In this document: positions 45,295 to 53,193 of the stretch, piece by piece
Layout: each line of letters opens with the position of its first letter
How positions within the stretch are numbered: position 1 is the stretch's first letter
Assembly (NCBI GenBank): GCA_963692465.1
Contig: OY829943.1
Span: 1,178,001-1,242,000 of the forward strand
Direction of reading: 5' to 3'
Length of the DNA stretch: 64,000 nt
Source of the DNA: JAUZOB01 sp963692465
GTDB lineage: Bacteria > Bacteroidota > Bacteroidia > Bacteroidales > Prolixibacteraceae
Position numbers and translations under genes: made by a program
The notes under the pieces: model-generated
Database searches by the model: none
Seen by the model: only the letters and a program-made list of their open reading frames with translations
Told to the model about the DNA's origin: nothing

Positions 45295-46253
45295 TATAAA
45301 TGACTTAAAACCTCCTCCATTAGTTCCAGATGATTTTTAATCGATATCTTTTTTATTGTCCCTAATCCGGGATAATGTTCCTTATCAGCATAATCTTTTA
45401 ATTCTTCGCAAGCTTCATTCTGAATATCATTCTCAGCTATAAATCTCAGCGCTTTCGCTGCTGCCTCATAAAATTTCCCTTGAATATTTGAGTTATTATC
45501 TGCATTCGTTTCCGAAACAAAATGTCGAATCCATATTTGATTTTCTTTCTGGTAAGTTAAGTGGATTGCTATTACATAAGGAAGGCCACCACCCTCATAG
45601 TAATTATCTCCGATAGTCGTATAATCAGAAAAACCATTATAGCCGTCATCCTTATAATAGGCAAAATCCTCGGAAAATAACTCATCCTCTGTTTCTAAAT
45701 AGTCCCGATTTCTAGCCTTTGCAATAAACCCATCTTTAATTTTTACAATCTCCTTGCCTACCCCTTTTAGTTTTTTCTTCAGAGCCCTATTCTCCCCATC
45801 AATAACAGACACACGAACTTGTTCCAAAGAGATCAATGCGACAAAACTCTCATCATCAATATTCTTCACGTTCTTGCAAATTAAAAAAGCAGAATGCAGA
45901 TTATGCTCCCGGATACATTCAATAATTTCGTGATAATCACATCCATAATCAATAATAAATGCAGGAACAATACAATTAGATTCTCTGAGCAATGTTCCAA
46001 TTCCTTCACCAATTTGGGTAATGCAAGATGAGAAGTTTTCGTTTTTATAGGTTTGTCCGACATTGGGATTTAAAATAACTGCACATCCCAGTTTGTTATC
46101 AATCGCTACACTTAGTGCCTTACTCAATTCATCGAATGATCCATTCACCGGCTCAATAATTGGAAAGACATTCTTATTTTTACTGTAAGCCACTGCAAAT
46201 TCGCGAATAGCCAACAATTCAAATCGTTTAGCTCTTAAATAAGGATAATACAT
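45294..46253 (-). CDS. sce7725 family protein (T4 beta-protein-like)
   Basis: 319 residues beginning MYYPYLRAKRFELLAIREFA, the hallmark of the sce7725 family, with FPIIEPVNGSFDELSKAL close behind. It resembles the larger beta-protein group. There is no signal peptide or enzymatic motif that I can name. It sits between sce7726 (4-bp gap) and the RES gene (1-bp overlap), so the three are made together. It may act as a neutraliser, scaffold or sensor for the two enzymes; this is inference. Confidence 0.85.
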   Translation of the reverse strand: MYYPYLRAKRFELLAIREFAVAYSKNKNVFPIIEPVNGSFDELSKALSVAIDNKLGCAVILNPNVGQTYKNENFSSCITQIGEGIGTLLRESNCIVPAFIIDYGCDYHEIIECIREHNLHSAFLICKNVKNIDDESFVALISLEQVRVSVIDGENRALKKKLKGVGKEIVKIKDGFIAKARNRDYLETEDELFSEDFAYYKDDGYNGFSDYTTIGDNYYEGGGLPYVIAIHLTYQKENQIWIRHFVSETNADNNSNIQGKFYEAAAKALRFIAENDIQNEACEELKDYADKEHYPGLGTIKKISIKNHLELMEEVLSHL

Positions 46254-46257
46254 AGCA

Positions 46258-47130
46258 TCAGCAGTTTATTGGTTGATTTAATCTCTCATTCAATAAAAGA
46301 TATTTCTTTTCACTAAGATTAAGACTAAGACAGATGTGTTTTAATTCCCGAATACATTGTTTAATGCACGTGGGCATCTTCCGGCTTTTAAACTCGATCA
46401 TCATTAAATCATGCAATTCCGGCACCGGAATCTTTTTCATCTGTTCCAGACATGCATCAAACATGAAAAAATTACCCACATCAGGTAATCTCCCGTAATA
46501 GCTTTCCACCAAATGCCGATATTCATTACATCGCAAAGATTTTATTAAAACCACTGCATCCAGTTCGTTATTTTCCTCCGGCTGCCGGACTTCTTCCAAA
46601 ACAATTCGTCCTCTCTTTTGAGTTAACAAGATAAGACCGATTCTCGTATCCTCTTTCTCCTGTTTTTCGAGGAGAGCCTCATGGGTAACCAGATAACATT
46701 GCCGGAACAATTTCCGATAATCAGACAACTGTCCCTTCAAACGCTTAGAAGTATCGAGTTCTGTTTTAATTTCAAATACACGACTCGTTCCATTAAACAT
46801 TGCCACATCAGCAATTGAATTATCCACTCTGAATTCATTAAAAGCAACCGTATTCGCCAGACTATACTTTTTAATCAGAAACTCATTAATCAACTCATTC
46901 TTATACACATATTCACAGCGATATTTCTTGCACAGAGTTTTATAGACATACTTCAAATAATCCTCATAAGAATAGAGATTCCTTTCTTTTATAATTTCCC
47001 GTTCCGAAGCGCCAATTTTTGCATCGATAATTCGACAATCACTATTTGTCAGAAGATGAGTAAATGTATTTCTGGAAAAGACAGAGGAGAAATTCCGTAG
47101 TTGGTCAATATTGATATCTTCTTTTTTCAC
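46258..47130 (-). CDS. sce7726 family protein, PD-(D/E)XK nuclease-like
   Basis: 290 residues from GTG 47130; the start is supported by a decayed paralogue at 34.9 kb beginning with ATG at the same point. The core YKNELINEFLIKKY (Glu 79), IADVAMFNG (Asp 108) and VFEIKTELDT (Glu 120-x-Lys 122) has the order of a PD-(D/E)XK nuclease. sce7725 and sce7726 families usually occur together. A -7 box lies 46 bp upstream. First gene of the three-gene cassette. DNA cleavage is inferred from the motif only. Confidence 0.85.
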   Translation of the reverse strand: MKKEDINIDQLRNFSSVFSRNTFTHLLTNSDCRIIDAKIGASEREIIKERNLYSYEDYLKYVYKTLCKKYRCEYVYKNELINEFLIKKYSLANTVAFNEFRVDNSIADVAMFNGTSRVFEIKTELDTSKRLKGQLSDYRKLFRQCYLVTHEALLEKQEKEDTRIGLILLTQKRGRIVLEEVRQPEENNELDAVVLIKSLRCNEYRHLVESYYGRLPDVGNFFMFDACLEQMKKIPVPELHDLMMIEFKSRKMPTCIKQCIRELKHICLSLNLSEKKYLLLNERLNQPINC

Positions 47131-47195
47131 AATAAGAATCAGTTAACGACAATCCTCAGGAAAGGACGATCCATTCAAAGGTATAAATTTTCAAT
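47110..47195 (-). repeat. Intact partner of the direct repeat at 34.9 kb
   Basis: Promoter, leader and first codons of the sce7726 gene; about three quarters identical to 34861-34945 in the same orientation, 12.2 kb away. Confidence 0.7.
47176..47183 (-). promoter_or_regulatory. Candidate -7 box (TACCTTTG) of the sce7726 cassette
   Basis: Exact TAnnTTTG match 46 bp before the GTG start. It is preserved as TATCTTTG in the decayed copy at 34926-34933, which supports its being functional. Confidence 0.6.
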
Positions 47196-47349
47196 GAGAA
47201 CGTTTTTCCCGAAGAAGAAAAATCAAAGCAAATATTCCAGATCTTATATAAATCAATGATTACAAATCATTACAGGCAATTATAGTGAATTATAAGACAT
47301 ATTATTACTATTTATTCTAATTTCGCATCGTAAAAACCCAAAAGCAACA

Positions 47350-48147
47350 ATGAAAAAAATCGTATTATTACTTGTATTAGCCAGTCTTTTTTCATGCAAA
47401 GACACATACTATCAGTTATACAACATAACATCAAAGGACGTAAAGAACGAGAACAATAACTATTCTTTTGAAAATAAAGATTTAAAAATAGCCTATGATT
47501 TTTGGGCAAATAAAGGGGAATATAATATGGCCATCACAAATAAATCCGATCAGGATGTGTTTATTGATTTATCCCGATCCCATTTTATCTTGAATGGACA
47601 AGCAACAACTTATTTTCAGAATAAAACAGCTATTGAATCAATATCCGTAGAGACTGCTCAACGCCATTCTTTTTTCAACTCAAATACAAACAATTCAAAT
47701 AAAACATCAGTATCAAAAAAATATTCAACCACGACAACCGATGAAGCAATCATTTGCATTCCGCATGATAGCTATAAAAAATTAAACGGATTCAAAATCT
47801 GTTCTATGCCATACATTGATTGCAATTATAAAAGATATCCAAAATCAAAAGAAACCAAACAATTGCATTTCAACGCAAACAATACACCCCTCCTATTTAG
47901 GAATATAATATCTTACCGGCTCAATAATTTTGAAGCAAACGTTCAAACGATAGAAAATACATTTTGGATTGATGGAATTATAAATCTACCCAAACAAGAT
48001 TTCTTCATTAAAGAGAAACCAATTCCATGTAAAGAATCGGAAATTGAAAATAAGCCATTGAATTTACCTAAATACATTTCGAAAAATAAATTCTATATCG
48101 AATATGAAGGGAAGAAAGGAAACAATGACGCTCCCTCATATGATTAA
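47350..48147 (+). CDS. Lipoprotein of unknown function
   Basis: 265 residues with a short lipoprotein signal (MKKIVLLLVLASLFSCKD; lipobox LFSC). The mature part is polar and Asn/Lys-rich, with low-complexity SNTNNSNKTSVSKKYSTTTT near the middle and beta-type segments around it. No family recognised. It is divergent from the sce7726 cassette across 219 bp. The strongly AT-rich codon use fits an accessory gene. Confidence 0.75.
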   Translation: MKKIVLLLVLASLFSCKDTYYQLYNITSKDVKNENNNYSFENKDLKIAYDFWANKGEYNMAITNKSDQDVFIDLSRSHFILNGQATTYFQNKTAIESISVETAQRHSFFNSNTNNSNKTSVSKKYSTTTTDEAIICIPHDSYKKLNGFKICSMPYIDCNYKRYPKSKETKQLHFNANNTPLLFRNIISYRLNNFEANVQTIENTFWIDGIINLPKQDFFIKEKPIPCKESEIENKPLNLPKYISKNKFYIEYEGKKGNNDAPSYD

Positions 48148-48176
48148 TCGATTTAAAAAATACTTTTTCGCAAAAG

Positions 48177-48208
48177 ACGTCCCGTTTCTTACATAAAAAA
48201 CGGGACGT
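48177..48208 (+). terminator. Stem-loop after the lipoprotein gene
   Basis: ACGTCCCGTTT / AAACGGGACGT with a short A-rich loop, 29 bp after the stop codon. Only a short T run follows, so termination may be weak. Confidence 0.65.
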
Positions 48209-48279
48209 TTAAAATCACAAACAGTGGTTTCTGTCATTAATTTTTCATTTCAAACTTGCATGACGCTATTTATCTTTTT

Positions 48280-48640
48280 GCGCCTAATTGAATATTCCGG
48301 ATAAAAAGCGGGTTCTTCGTCAATTTAGGTGATGTTTTAACCGGCCAGTTCCAAGACTAGTCTCTTTCGTAAAAGATCAAATCCGGCTCTTCCATACATT
48401 TGACGATTAATATTTTTGAGTCAGTTTACATTACCTTCTGTCAATCCATTTTTGCAATCGTACTTAACGGCTGCCATGACAGCTGCAAGATCAGATATAA
48501 GTCCTTTAACGAACCCTTTTAATTCTTTGAATGACGCCTTGTCATCTTGGCAATCTTTTTATCGGCAATAATAGAATCACAAAGACACTGCTTCTCTTGA
48601 AGCCCAATAATTTCATTAATCGGTTTGTCTTACATTACGA
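48280..48640 (-). pseudogene. Degenerate C-terminal remnant of an ISL3-family transposase
   Basis: The minus strand encodes KASFKELKGFVKGLISDLAA, then MAAVKYDCKNGLTEGNVN-stop-LKNINRQMYGRAGFDLLRKR, the NG..EG.VNRLK..KR.MYGRAGF signature of ISL3 (DDE_Tnp_ISL3) transposases. An in-frame TGA replaces the Arg/Lys codon after EGNVN, and more stops lie on both sides, so it is dead. No terminal inverted repeats were identified. The rest of the 48148-48776 gap holds nothing else I can name. Confidence 0.8.
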
Positions 48641-48776
48641 CTCAACAGCAGCCTGTTTCTGTGCTTCAAAATATCAAAAAGCGCAAAAATAAGAAAGAGC
48701 GAAAAAATCAAGTACGCATGCAGAAAAGGCCTGCTGAACCCGGAAGCACCGTTTAACAATATTAGGTTTGTTCTAT

Positions 48777-49676
48777 CTACAACGTTTTTACATACATTAC
48801 TCTTTCAGGCCAATCAATGATAATTCTTTTGTTTTTCTTAAAAGTAAGAGGACCTACCAACACCATTAATTCATTTTTATATATATTAAGAGTTGGGTAG
48901 TAAAAAAATGGGATGTCAGTAACGTTTGTTTTGTGTGTACCATTAATACAGGCATTTCCAAAGTAAATCAATTCTTTTTTACCATTTAGACTAAAGTAAT
49001 CATGGGGCCCATTTGCATAATTTTTAATTATTGAACTATCTTGTGATGTTACAGCAAAATCGTAATGACAACCCGTATCAATTGCAAGGTCAACTTTCTC
49101 TGAAAAATTACCCTTAAATGTTATTTCCCCCTCAAAAACAGGTAACATAGAATAAAATCGACCTAATCCTGAATCCTGAGATCTGTTGCCATTTTTTAGA
49201 CAAATTGAATAAAATTTCTTTTTAATTTTAGGACTTATATCCCGAATATAGATTTTATGATGCTCAAAATCTATATCTATAATTTTTTTTTGAAGAATGC
49301 ACTGCGCTCCTAACAATCCATCGATCGGATATTTAAGTAAACGAGATAAATGCCTCATTGACATCACGACTCCATCAGTATTATATTCATTAAACAAATC
49401 GAAATTGGTCGTATAACCAGAGAATATTCCTCCTGGTGTTGGAATACATGTTTTCGCTAAAAAAGGCAAATTTAATTGTAACGCTTTTAGTGAATCTATA
49501 ATTGACAAACTACTACCTGTATCAAAAAGTAAATTTAAGGTTCTATTATTGGTCTTAGCCACAACAATCATGTGTCCACCAATTAATTTAAAATCAAAAA
49601 TTTGTGTCGAGTTCGAAAATACGTTAGTAGTAATAAGCATTAAAAGGCACAAGAAAATAGAATATAAATATTTCAT
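48777..49676 (-). CDS. Secreted retropepsin-like aspartic protease homologue
   Basis: 299 residues from ATG 49676, which places a signal peptide (about 4-21) at the N terminus; an upstream start at 49760 would bury it. The first catalytic-type motif is LLFDTGSSLSIID (Asp 52) with IDGLLG (118-123), as in retropepsin-like proteases. A second motif LAIDTGCHYDFAV (Asp 200) suggests a duplicated, single-chain pepsin-like arrangement. Bacterial proteins of this kind are mostly uncharacterised. It stands alone, 350 bp from the GH3 gene. Confidence 0.75.
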   Translation of the reverse strand: MKYLYSIFLCLLMLITTNVFSNSTQIFDFKLIGGHMIVVAKTNNRTLNLLFDTGSSLSIIDSLKALQLNLPFLAKTCIPTPGGIFSGYTTNFDLFNEYNTDGVVMSMRHLSRLLKYPIDGLLGAQCILQKKIIDIDFEHHKIYIRDISPKIKKKFYSICLKNGNRSQDSGLGRFYSMLPVFEGEITFKGNFSEKVDLAIDTGCHYDFAVTSQDSSIIKNYANGPHDYFSLNGKKELIYFGNACINGTHKTNVTDIPFFYYPTLNIYKNELMVLVGPLTFKKNKRIIIDWPERVMYVKTL

Positions 49677-50026
49677 AGTTTTCAAATTTACATGGTTTTG
49701 AATTTGGGATGCCGATTTTTCCAAAAAAACAATATAAAAATCATGCATTGGAATTATCAACTATTTCGGACAAACGTCGGCAATCTCAAACATCTATTTC
49801 AAATTTATGAAAGCTAATACAACGCTGCATCTAAATTTAATTATTTATTATAAAGTTTGTTTTTATAGAACTTACAGGACACGTCTTTAAATCGCCATCT
49901 TATGACAACGTCCGCAACTTTCCCTCACAGATACCGTCCCTTTTTCCATTTTTTCGTTTGGTCCGGAATATCTTTTATTTTTGTAAATTAATACCATTGC
50001 CACAACAGACATAAATTTAACTCAAC
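49677..50026. other. 350-bp intergenic region upstream of the GH3 gene
   Basis: AT-rich, with no open frame of note. On the plus strand TATTTTTG at 49976-49983 is an exact TAnnTTTG -7 box, 43 bp before the GH3 ATG. A TTTG at 49957-49960 is 15 bp from it, shorter than usual for a -33 box. Confidence 0.5.
49976..49983 (+). promoter_or_regulatory. Candidate -7 box of the GH3 gene
   Basis: TATTTTTG, exact match to TAnnTTTG, at a suitable distance from the GH3 start. Confidence 0.45.
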
Positions 50027-52699
50027 ATGAAAATTCTCAAACCAATTCTATTAATCTTACTGGTGGTTTTAGCTAGGGGTAGCTTTGCACAAACGCCACT
50101 GTACAAAGACGCGTCCCGTCCTATCGACCAGCGCGTCGAAGACCTTCTCTCCAGAATGACACTCAAGGAAAAATTCTGGCAGCTCTTTATGATTCCGGGC
50201 GACTTAAGCGACGGAAGTGCACGCTATAAAGACGGCATCTTCGGATTCCAGGTTTCTACCAAAAGTCAACGCGCAGATGCTGCCGCTCAGATGATGGACT
50301 ACAATCCGGGAAGCTCGGCTAAAGAGGTTGCTCAAAATATTAACAACATCCAGCGTTTCTTCGTCGACAGTACCCGTCTCGGTATTCCGATCATTCCTTT
50401 CGACGAGGCACTCCACGGTTTACTCCGCGAAGGGGCAACAGTCTTTCCGCAAGCTATCGGACTGGCTGCTACCTGGGATACGACACTCGTCCACCATGTA
50501 GGGCATGCAATTGCGACTGAGGTGAAAACCCGTGGTATCCGTGATATCCTTTCTCCGGTCATCAATATTGCCCGTGACGTCCGTTGGGGCCGGACCGAAG
50601 AGACTTACGGCGAAGACACTTACCTAACCAGTTTGATGGGATTCTCGTACATGTCGGAACTCGAAAAGATGGGGGTCGTCGCTACTCCGAAACATTTCGT
50701 CGCTAACTTCGGGGATGGAGGTCGCGACAGTTACCCAATCCATTTTAACGAACGTCTGCTCGATGAAATCTATTTCCCGGCTTTCAAAATGGCTATTCAG
50801 AAAGCGGGTACGCATTCCATCATGACTTCTTATAACTCCCTCGACGGAGATCCGTGTACCGGCAACGAATGGTTACTCCGTAAAAAGCTGAAAGGCGAAT
50901 GGGGCTTCAAAGGTTTCGTAATCTCCGATGCTGCGGCTGTCGGTGGAAACAACGTGCTTCACTTCACTTCAAAGGATTATGCCGAATCGGGCGCCAAAGC
51001 AATTAACGGCGGACTGGATGTAATCTTCCAAACAGCTTACGAACATTATCCGCTCTTCTGGAAGGGGTTCGAAGACGGATCGGTTAACCTGGATGCAGTG
51101 AACGATGCCGTAAGAAGAGTTCTACGGGCTAAATTCGAACTGGGTCTTTTCGAAAATCCTTATGTCGATCCGGAACTGGCTGAAAAGAGTAACGGAACGG
51201 CCGAACATCGTGCTTTGTCGAAAAAGGCGGCTATCGAATCATTCGTTCTGTTGAAAAACGACAATCAGTTGCTCCCGCTGTCTAAAGACATTCGTTCGAT
51301 CGCCATCATCGGTCCCGATGCCACAGAAGCCCGTTTGGGTGGCTATAGTGGCCCCGGCAACAACAAAGTATCCATTCTGAAGGGAATAGAAAATTACCTG
51401 GGCAATCAGGCTAAAATCAATTATGCTCCGGGCTGTGCAAGAGCTGCGGTGGACTATGTGACGATTCCGTCTTCTTGTCTTTCAACGGTCGACAACGGAG
51501 CCGTCAAGGAAGGTTTGAAAGGAGATTATTACGATAATATCACATTCACAGGAGAACCCAAGTTATCCCGCATCGACAGTCAGATCCAATTTGGATGGAC
51601 CTTATTCTCTCCCGACGAAGCTAAAATCCCTTACGACTGGTATTCTGTTCGATGGACTGGCAAACTGACAGCTCCGGAGTCGGGTACTTTTAAAATCGGG
51701 ATCGAAGGAAACGATGGTTACCGTATTTATCTGGACAATAAATTGATTTCCGAATCATGGACCAAAGAAACTTTCCGTACCATTCTGAAAGATTTCCGTT
51801 TTGAAAAAGGCAAGTCTTATGATCTCAAAATAGAATATTACGAGCCCACCGGAAACGCAAGGGTTAAACTGGTGTGGAACGCCGGAGTTAAAAACGATTG
51901 GAAAGAAAAAATCAATGAAGCGGTCAAAGCAGCCCGCCATAGTGAGGTGGCGGTTGTGGTTGCCGGAATCAACGAAGGGGAATTTAACGACCGTGCATTA
52001 CTCTCGCTTTTAGGTCACCAGGAAGAATTAATCCAGGCAGTGGCTGCAACAGGCAAACCGACCGTCGTATTATTAGTTGGCGGAAGTGCCATTACCATGA
52101 ACAACTGGAAAGACAAGGTTGGTTCGATTCTTGATGTCTGGTATCCGGGTGAAGCCGGAGGCGATGCCGTTGCCGAAGTATTATTCGGCAAATACAGTCC
52201 CGCTGGCCGTCTGCCGATCACATTTCCGGTCTTTGAGGGTCAGCTGCCACTATATTACAATCATAAACCGACCGGAAGGGGTGATGATTACACAAACCTC
52301 ACGGGACAACCGCTTTTCCCGTTCGGATTCGGATTGAGCTATACCTCTTTCGAATATAGCGACCTTCGTTTTGACCAGTCAACTTTCGGCCCGAATGACA
52401 GTACCACGGTTCATTTTAAAGTAAAGAATACCGGGAAAGTAGCAGGCGACGAAGTGCCTCAGCTTTACATCCGAGATGTACTGGCCTCTCTGGCCCGTCC
52501 GCTTATCGAGCTGAAAGGATTTACCCGCATCAGTCTTAACCCGGGTGAAGAGAAAGAAGTTTCTTTCACACTCTCTCCCGACAACTTGGGAATGCTCGAC
52601 AAAAGTCTCAATTGGGTCGTTGAACCGGGCGATTTCCGCATCATGATCGGTACTTCATCCAAAGATATTCGTCTGAGAGGCTTTGTTACCGTCAAATAA
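50027..52699 (+). CDS. Glycoside hydrolase family 3 beta-glycosidase with PA14 domain
   Basis: 890 residues with a signal peptide (about 1-21). The GH3 N-terminal TIM barrel includes FDEALHGLLREGATVFPQ, RDVRWGRTEETYGED, ATPKHFVANF and the nucleophile Asp 301 in GFKGFVISDAAAVGG. The C-terminal GH3 domain is split by a PA14 module (about 495-622, EGLKGDYYDNITFTG to VKLVWNAG), and a fibronectin-III-like domain ends the protein (VKNTGKVAGDEVPQLYIRD). It likely removes terminal beta-linked glucose or xylose in the periplasm. Codon use is clearly more G+C-rich than in the flanking accessory genes. It stands alone with its own terminator. Confidence 0.94.
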   Translation: MKILKPILLILLVVLARGSFAQTPLYKDASRPIDQRVEDLLSRMTLKEKFWQLFMIPGDLSDGSARYKDGIFGFQVSTKSQRADAAAQMMDYNPGSSAKEVAQNINNIQRFFVDSTRLGIPIIPFDEALHGLLREGATVFPQAIGLAATWDTTLVHHVGHAIATEVKTRGIRDILSPVINIARDVRWGRTEETYGEDTYLTSLMGFSYMSELEKMGVVATPKHFVANFGDGGRDSYPIHFNERLLDEIYFPAFKMAIQKAGTHSIMTSYNSLDGDPCTGNEWLLRKKLKGEWGFKGFVISDAAAVGGNNVLHFTSKDYAESGAKAINGGLDVIFQTAYEHYPLFWKGFEDGSVNLDAVNDAVRRVLRAKFELGLFENPYVDPELAEKSNGTAEHRALSKKAAIESFVLLKNDNQLLPLSKDIRSIAIIGPDATEARLGGYSGPGNNKVSILKGIENYLGNQAKINYAPGCARAAVDYVTIPSSCLSTVDNGAVKEGLKGDYYDNITFTGEPKLSRIDSQIQFGWTLFSPDEAKIPYDWYSVRWTGKLTAPESGTFKIGIEGNDGYRIYLDNKLISESWTKETFRTILKDFRFEKGKSYDLKIEYYEPTGNARVKLVWNAGVKNDWKEKINEAVKAARHSEVAVVVAGINEGEFNDRALLSLLGHQEELIQAVAATGKPTVVLLVGGSAITMNNWKDKVGSILDVWYPGEAGGDAVAEVLFGKYSPAGRLPITFPVFEGQLPLYYNHKPTGRGDDYTNLTGQPLFPFGFGLSYTSFEYSDLRFDQSTFGPNDSTTVHFKVKNTGKVAGDEVPQLYIRDVLASLARPLIELKGFTRISLNPGEEKEVSFTLSPDNLGMLDKSLNWVVEPGDFRIMIGTSSKDIRLRGFVTVK

Positions 52700-52735
52700 T
52701 TTCAGTCGTTTCTAATCACGAAGAGATTTATTCAG

Positions 52736-52775
52736 GAAGCCCGTTTCTACAAGCTGTAGAGACGGGCTTCTTTTT
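52736..52775 (+). terminator. Intrinsic terminator after the GH3 gene
   Basis: GAAGCCCGTTTCTAC pairs with GTAGAGACGGGCTTC (one mismatch) around a 5-nt loop, followed by five Ts. Confidence 0.9.
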
Positions 52776-53000
52776 ATTTTCCCTCCGAAAAACAGTTTCT
52801 GTCCGAATTAAAACGAGCCCGATCCGGACCTTTTTTTCAACAACAAAATGTTTTTTTACCGATTTTTAATCATCGATTGCAATTCATCTTCTCAGCGACA
52901 ATACCGGTTCCTTCCTGATCATTCAATCCATCCAATCAACTACAACAAGTAACAAACAACGGTACTCCGCCCTACTTTGATTCCCAATCAACGGAGAGTC
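52776..53000. other. Gap with no recognised feature
   Basis: First part of the 418-bp interval between the GH3 terminator and the acyltransferase stop. I see only AT-rich sequence here; the repeat structure begins at 53001. Confidence 0.5.
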
Positions 53001-53067
53001 GTAGGTGGTTTATAGGTGCAGAGCACCTATGAACCACCTACGAACCACCTATGAACCACCTATAAAT
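53001..53067. repeat. Inverted plus tandem 11-bp repeat cluster
   Basis: Four tandem 11-bp units of the form CACCTATGAAC (53024-53034, 53035-53045, 53046-53056, 53057-53067, the last degenerate) are preceded by about 1.6 units in inverted orientation. The inverted part and the first units make an 18-bp hairpin, GTAGGTGGTTTATAGGTG against 53024-53041, with one G-T wobble and the loop CAGAG. Confidence 0.85.
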
Positions 53068-53193
53068 ATAGGAGAAAAAGAGAAGGAAAACCAAAGATAC
53101 GACAAAGGTAATGCACTCATAATGAACACACAACAAATTACTGAAGCACTAGAAAAATCAAATTTATTTCAGGATTATCTATTGAACAATGCT

